NCBI GenBank assembly: GCA_015520065.1
Contig: WAQV01000100.1
Location: forward strand, 1 to 10,079
DNA from: Candidatus Pacearchaeota archaeon
Lineage (GTDB): Archaea > Nanobdellota > Nanobdellia > Pacearchaeales > GW2011-AR1
DNA: 10,079 nt
Direction of reading: 5' to 3'
A program made the translations under genes and the position numbers. The notes below the pieces were generated by a model. It did not search any database, was not told the DNA's origin, and saw only the letters and a list, made by a program, of their open reading frames with translations. Positions 5,753-10,079 of the stretch are shown one piece after another (the first letter of the stretch is position 1; each line of letters starts with the position of its first letter).

Positions 5753-6604
5753 ATGGGGAAAAAGAGGGATTGTAGAGTTGTCCTTAAAAGCTTTCAGTAT
5801 GTTCCAGAAAGAAAAAAAGGGCAGATAGCAGTTTTTATTGTTATTGCAATAGCAGTTATAGGCGGAATAGGGCTTATCATGGTGTTGAAAAAAGAAGCAT
5901 CTATAAGAACAAGCGGAAGCCCTGAGACCAACCCTGAGGTTTTTATAACTTCCTGTCTTGAAGACAGAGTCAGAGAGTCTGTAAATCTTATATTGGAGCA
6001 TGGAGGCTCGATAAATCCTGAAGAAGGAGTTCATTTTGAATTCCAGTTTTCTGACAAAGAAGAGCCTGTAAATGTTTCTTACCTGTGTTACACAAAGAAT
6101 TATTATATAAAATGCATAAACCAAAAGCCGGTTTTAATAGGCCATATAAAGAACGAGATAAAAAGCTATCTTTCAACTCCTTCAGACAGTGTTGATGAGT
6201 GCATAAACCAATTAGTGCTGTCTCTCAAAAAAGAAGGTTACAGCGTAGAGGCAGATTACAATGGATTTGAGATTGAGATGGCAGAAGGGAAGGTTTATGT
6301 AAACATAAATGCGGAGGTAAATATAGAGAAGACAAACTTCAGTGCAACTAAAAAAGGTTTTAAAGTTGCATTCCCTACAAGATTATATGACATTGCAAAA
6401 GTAGCTCAGGAGATATCCAGCCAGGAGGCAAGATATTGCTATTTTGAGAATTTAGGGTATATGCTGACATATCCTGATTTCAAGATAAAAAAGATTGTTG
6501 CAAAAGACTCGAACAGGATATATGTTGTTGAATACAAAGACACTAAGGAAAAAATGAGATTTGCGATAAGGAGCTGTGCAATACCTGCAGGAGGTGGGCT
6601 TTAA
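5753..6604 (+). CDS. Membrane-anchored protein with class III (pilin-like) signal peptide
   Basis: The 283-residue product begins with a basic N-terminus ending in ERKKGQ (19-24), directly followed by a hydrophobic helix of about 21 residues (IAVFIVIAIAVIGG onward). This is the arrangement of archaeal class III signal peptides, cut after Gly by a prepilin peptidase, with the helix then forming the filament or membrane core. Residues about 46-283 form an ectodomain with six cysteines (Cys68 and five more), consistent with disulfides. The C-terminal block FAIRSCAIPAGGG and preceding CYFENLGYMLTYP look, from memory, like a recurrent uncharacterised DPANN family. The ectodomain is far larger than a minor pilin's and has no assignable fold. 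The gene abuts the giant Cys-rich gene with no gap, so the two products are probably made together and act together at the cell surface. It could be a pseudopilin or simply a tail-in anchor. Confidence 0.8.
   Translation: MGKKRDCRVVLKSFQYVPERKKGQIAVFIVIAIAVIGGIGLIMVLKKEASIRTSGSPETNPEVFITSCLEDRVRESVNLILEHGGSINPEEGVHFEFQFSDKEEPVNVSYLCYTKNYYIKCINQKPVLIGHIKNEIKSYLSTPSDSVDECINQLVLSLKKEGYSVEADYNGFEIEMAEGKVYVNINAEVNIEKTNFSATKKGFKVAFPTRLYDIAKVAQEISSQEARYCYFENLGYMLTYPDFKIKKIVAKDSNRIYVVEYKDTKEKMRFAIRSCAIPAGGGL
6590..6596 (+). promoter_or_regulatory. Strong Shine-Dalgarno for the giant surface protein
   Basis: GGAGGTG, a near-perfect match to the archaeal 16S tail, lies eight bases before ATG 6605 and within the last codons of the preceding gene. 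It fixes the start and shows translation in tandem with the upstream gene. Confidence 0.85.
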
Positions 6605-9600
6605 ATGCTGAATAAAAAAAGAGGTAAGTGGGAAATTTTAGTGTTAATTCAGATACTGCTGCTTGTAAATTTCAGTATTGCTACAAGCTATATTATTGGA
6701 AAATACTATCCTGACAACGAGTTTACTGAAAATACTGAAAAACTTTTTTCTTTCCAGAGCATTGGAATTGTATCTGCCTCAGATTCAGGATATCTTAAAT
6801 GCTGCCCAGTAACTAATGATGGTGCTATATGTCAGGATGTGCCATATACTGATACTGAAACCTGCGACAATCCTATTCCTGCAAGTTGCGACAAGGTTGC
6901 TGACTGCAAGATTGGATGTTGTTTTGATGAATCAGAAGGATTGTGTGCAACAAACTCTCCAAAAGTGGAGTGTGAAAACAATGGCGGAATATGGAAAGAC
7001 AGTAAAAACTGTGAGATAGAAGAATGCAGAAAAGGATGCTGTGTCTTGGGAAGCAATGTAAGATTTACAACAGAAAGAGAGTGCGAGGTTGCTGCTGAAT
7101 CAAAAGGATTTGAAAAAGATTTCAGGGCAGATATTACAACAGAATATGAATGCCTTGCTCTTGCTGAAACCCAGAAAGAAGGAGCATGCGTTATTGAAAC
7201 CAAAAACTCTGAAAGCGGAGAGGTTGGAAATACCTGCAGGTTTACAACAGAGGCTGAGTGCTTAAAAATTGGTGGAAGATTTTATGAAGGTCTTTTATGC
7301 TCTAATCCGTCTTTGGAGACTGGCTGCGAAAGGCAGTCCTATATTGGATGCGTTGAAGGAAAAGATGAAATTTACTGGTTTGACTCATGCGGAAACAGAG
7401 AGAATATCTACTCCTCTGACAGAGATGCTTCGTGGAATGAAGGAAAAGTTCTAACAAAAACTGAATCATGCAATCCTGACTCAGACAATGTTGATTCAAA
7501 AACATGCGGAAACTGCAATTCTGCTTTAAGCAGCATCTGTGCTACTTCTGATAAGGCAAAAGCTGGAGAGAAAGTTAAGAAAGATGGAGATTATGTTTGC
7601 AAGAGCCTGAAATGCATTGATAGTGATGGAAACGAGAGGCTTAATGGTGAAAGCTGGTGCGAGTATGACAGTTATATCGGAGATGGAAAAGACCCTGCAG
7701 GAAGCCTTCACTGGAGGAAATACTGTCATGAAGGAGAGATAATTACTGAGAATTGCGGAGATTACAGAACAGGACTATGCCAACAGCAGATAATTGAGGA
7801 GAACGGAAAAACATTCTCAACTGCAAACTGTGTAACAAATGAAGCATTAAGATGCATTGATTATAACTCTGACAAGGATAAAATGGAAGAGCTATGCAAT
7901 AAGAACAGCCATTGCAGAATTAAAAACATAAATATTGATAAGAGGTTTAGATTCAGCCTGTGCGTTCCTGCTTATCCTCTTGGAAGAGACTTCAGTGCAG
8001 CGTCTGGCAGCAGCGGCGCAACATGTTCAATAGCAAATATGAAGTGCCAGGTTGTTTATAAGAAAAGCTGGAAAGGAAAATGGAAATGCAAGCAAAACTG
8101 CAACTGCGAAAAAAAGATATTTGCAGAACAGATGAATGACTTATGCATAAGTCTTGGTGATTGCGGAAGCTATATTAATTATATTGGAAAAGGAACAAAC
8201 AACATAAAAGTTACAAGGTCTCCTTATGTATCATGGAAAGAGTATCTAAAATATTCCAACCCTGAAAAAGGACAGTATGTCAAGCCGCAAAATGTTGAAG
8301 ATGTTATTGACTCAATGATTGGAGAGTCAGTAAATGAAATTGATACAGGAGAAGAAGGAGTTGCAAAGTTTATTGAAACTCTCGGCCAGATTTCTGGAGC
8401 AGGAGGATTATTGACTCAAGGAGGAATATCTATTTATCAAAAATTTACTACCTCTTTAGAAGGATGGTTTTTTGCTGAGACTACCTTAGCATCCTTTGCA
8501 TCAGCAGCAATATCTGCTGCGATTGGAGCGTATGTTGGAACTCTGCTTGCTGCAGAACTTGGAATCACTGGAGAAGGAGCAACAGCAATGGCAATAGGTG
8601 GAGGATTAGCTGGAGCTGTAATAGGATGGTATTCGGTGAGTGCTGGAAGTACTTGGGGAGGATTTATGTCTGCTCTTGGAAGTCCTGTTTTCTGGGTAGG
8701 AGTTAGTATAATGGTATGGGCAGGAATAACTGGATGGGGTAAAATCAAAGTACGAGATGTAGAGTTTAAGTGCATGCCGTGGCAGCCACCTGTTGGAGGA
8801 AAAAACTGCGAAAAATGCAATGAAGACCCTTCAAAGCCTTGCACTAAGTACAGATGCGAAAGCTTGGGAACTTCCTGCAGGCTTTTAAACGAAGATTCAG
8901 AAAATCCTGTATGCCAGAGCGTTCCATATGAACCAAATCCTCCAGTAATAAGCCCTCTAGAAGTTTCAGATGGATACCAGTTCCTGAATGAAGATGAAGA
9001 GAATAAAAGAGTAGAGGTAAGAAGCACTGACAGCTTGCACAACGGATGCATACAATCATTTACTCGAGTGAATATCACTCTTCAGACTGACGAGTATGCG
9101 CAATGCAAGTTTGACCTTGTTAGAGATAAAACTTATGAGGAAATGGGTTATGACACAGGAGACTACTTTATTGAACAAACTTTGTTTACAAAAAACCACA
9201 CTCTTATCTTCGAGATACCAAGCATTGATGCTCTTGAAGCAAATCTGCCAGCAGAGATAACTGGAGATTTAAGAGAAAAATATGGAAATTTCAATATTTA
9301 TGTGAGATGTATGGATTATCACGGAAATTTCAATATTGAGCCATATACAATAAATATATGCGCTAATTCAGAGCCTGACATGACTGCTCCTAGAATAAGA
9401 ACTTTTGACCCAGCAGATGGAAGTTATCTAAAATACGGAGCAACTGAAACAAATTTCACAATATATCTGAATAAACCTGCAGAATGTAAATATGATGTTG
9501 TAGGAAACAAGAGTTATGAGGATATGGATAATGCTATGAATTGCAACACTGACTTCCTAGACCCTTCATTATTTGGATGGGAATGCAATTCAACAATAAG

Positions 9601-10079
9601 CAATTTAGTCCCAGGAGAAAACAAAATATACATAAAATGCAAAAACAAACCATGGGTAGTAACTCAAGAAGATGTTAAAAAGTATGGAGAAAGAGTTTCT
9701 AATAGCCAAGACATAGTATATACTCTTTATGTTTCAGAGGAAACACTAAATATAACATCTGCATCTCCAAGCGGAGAGGTTAAAGGTGGTGTAGAGCCAA
9801 TAACAGTAAACTTAGAGATTGAAACAGAAGGAGGCTCTGACGACGGAATTGCAACATGTGAGTTCCAATGGGGAGATTGGTGGAACACATTCCAGAATAC
9901 TGACTCAACAACTCACAAGCAGGAGTTGAACCTGTATGAAGGAAGATTTAGCATCCCTGTAAGATGTAATGATAGTGCAGGAAATATTGCAGAAACAAGT
10001 GTTGAGTTTACATTAAAGCTTGACACTGATGCTCCAGTAGCTGTAAGAGCATATCATGATGGAAGCTATCTTAAGCTAA
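6605..10079 (+). CDS. Giant cysteine-rich secreted surface protein, 3'-partial
   Basis: The frame is open without interruption for 1158 codons and runs off the window. Residues 1-8 are basic and 11-31 hydrophobic, forming a signal peptide or anchor. Residues 66-520 hold 45 cysteines, many in recurring motifs: CKIGCC (101-106) with CRKGCC (141-146), and RFTTEREC (153-160) with RFTTEAEC (212-219). This implies an extracellular disulfide-rich ectodomain. About 590-712 is Gly/Ala-rich and hydrophobic, with up to three membrane-spanning-length stretches. A second Cys cluster follows at 723-770 (CMPWQPP, then CxxC). From about 790 onward come Ig-like beta modules ending in RC-x-D-x2-GN type motifs. 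'AP...DGSYLK' signatures at about 928-943 and 1144-1157 open new modules. Blocks such as NGESWCEYD, SLGDCG and CMPWQPP resemble, from memory, large uncharacterised surface proteins of Woesearchaeota/Pacearchaeota. The function is unknown; adhesion or cell contact is the best guess. Confidence 0.85.
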   Translation, partial: MLNKKRGKWEILVLIQILLLVNFSIATSYIIGKYYPDNEFTENTEKLFSFQSIGIVSASDSGYLKCCPVTNDGAICQDVPYTDTETCDNPIPASCDKVADCKIGCCFDESEGLCATNSPKVECENNGGIWKDSKNCEIEECRKGCCVLGSNVRFTTERECEVAAESKGFEKDFRADITTEYECLALAETQKEGACVIETKNSESGEVGNTCRFTTEAECLKIGGRFYEGLLCSNPSLETGCERQSYIGCVEGKDEIYWFDSCGNRENIYSSDRDASWNEGKVLTKTESCNPDSDNVDSKTCGNCNSALSSICATSDKAKAGEKVKKDGDYVCKSLKCIDSDGNERLNGESWCEYDSYIGDGKDPAGSLHWRKYCHEGEIITENCGDYRTGLCQQQIIEENGKTFSTANCVTNEALRCIDYNSDKDKMEELCNKNSHCRIKNINIDKRFRFSLCVPAYPLGRDFSAASGSSGATCSIANMKCQVVYKKSWKGKWKCKQNCNCEKKIFAEQMNDLCISLGDCGSYINYIGKGTNNIKVTRSPYVSWKEYLKYSNPEKGQYVKPQNVEDVIDSMIGESVNEIDTGEEGVAKFIETLGQISGAGGLLTQGGISIYQKFTTSLEGWFFAETTLASFASAAISAAIGAYVGTLLAAELGITGEGATAMAIGGGLAGAVIGWYSVSAGSTWGGFMSALGSPVFWVGVSIMVWAGITGWGKIKVRDVEFKCMPWQPPVGGKNCEKCNEDPSKPCTKYRCESLGTSCRLLNEDSENPVCQSVPYEPNPPVISPLEVSDGYQFLNEDEENKRVEVRSTDSLHNGCIQSFTRVNITLQTDEYAQCKFDLVRDKTYEEMGYDTGDYFIEQTLFTKNHTLIFEIPSIDALEANLPAEITGDLREKYGNFNIYVRCMDYHGNFNIEPYTINICANSEPDMTAPRIRTFDPADGSYLKYGATETNFTIYLNKPAECKYDVVGNKSYEDMDNAMNCNTDFLDPSLFGWECNSTISNLVPGENKIYIKCKNKPWVVTQEDVKKYGERVSNSQDIVYTLYVSEETLNITSASPSGEVKGGVEPITVNLEIETEGGSDDGIATCEFQWGDWWNTFQNTDSTTHKQELNLYEGRFSIPVRCNDSAGNIAETSVEFTLKLDTDAPVAVRAYHDGSYLKL
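9284..9337 (+). repeat. Short direct repeat inside the giant gene
   Basis: The 15-base string GGAAATTTCAATATT occurs at 9284-9298 and again at 9323-9337, in the same frame and 39 bases apart. It encodes GNFNI twice, on either side of the motif YVRCMDYH. It appears to be a local coding duplication within an Ig-like module. Confidence 0.8.

Noticed and set aside
5702..6124. A minus-strand 140-codon frame across the divergent region and start of the class III signal-peptide gene
   Set aside because: It covers the promoter and the conserved coding start of the opposite gene, and its sequence looks like antisense.
6832..7203. A 123-codon minus-strand frame under the Cys-rich region
   Set aside because: It is a shadow of the plus-strand coding frame, with no recognisable protein features.
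6816..7454. Short plus-strand frames at 6816-7019 and 7269-7454 suggesting a broken gene
   Set aside because: They are in other frames. The frame from 6605 is continuous across the region with regular cysteine motifs, so there is no frameshift or pseudogene.
8437..9078. A 213-codon open frame on the minus strand within the giant gene
   Set aside because: The product is low-complexity Pro/Ser/Ala/Ile sequence, mirrors the Gly/Ala-rich plus-strand coding and has no domain motif or promoter. The plus frame is clearly the real one.

Overview
The window reads as a compact, AT-rich archaeal chromosome segment, most likely from a DPANN lineage of the Woesearchaeota/Pacearchaeota kind. The evidence is an archaeal tandem-AAA CDC48/VCP ATPase, an archaeal-type MinD, a class III (type IV pilin-like) signal peptide, arginine codons dominated by AGA/AGG, and TATA-like boxes about 26-28 bases upstream of several start codons, which suggests leaderless transcripts. 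The lineage is inferred from gene style and remembered family resemblance; no marker RNA gene is present.

Layout, left to right. Positions 1-113 hold a short non-coding lead-in with a perfect 10+10 bp palindrome at the promoter. Then come a small zinc-ribbon/AbrB-like DNA-binding protein (114-488) and cdc48 (490-2787), arranged as a tight two-gene operon. A compact NAD-dependent sugar-nucleotide epimerase/dehydratase-like SDR follows (2831-3697), then a secreted lytic-transglycosylase (SLT) domain protein (3710-4339); each of these two has its own apparent leaderless promoter. The SLT gene is convergent with a minus-strand pair, an uncharacterised helical protein (5596-5156) followed by minD (5115-4336), and the two facing stop codons share bases. 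A 156-base divergent promoter region (5597-5752) separates this pair from a plus-strand operon running off the right edge. That operon consists of a class III signal-peptide membrane-anchored protein (5753-6604) and, with no gap, a giant cysteine-rich secreted/surface protein (6605 to beyond 10079, at least 1158 residues). The giant frame lacks a stop before the window edge but is fully open.

Functionally the left part is housekeeping protein unfolding with a possible autoregulator. The middle is surface-sugar and cell-wall-active functions plus a positioning ATPase. The right part is a cell-envelope operon. The most interesting points are a wall-lytic enzyme in a probable archaeon, and the coupled pilin-like plus giant Cys-rich protein operon, whose large product combines a disulfide-rich ectodomain, a Gly/Ala-rich hydrophobic segment and Ig-like repeats. 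A role in contact with other cells is attractive for a DPANN organism but is inference. No RNA genes, mobile elements or CRISPR arrays were seen.
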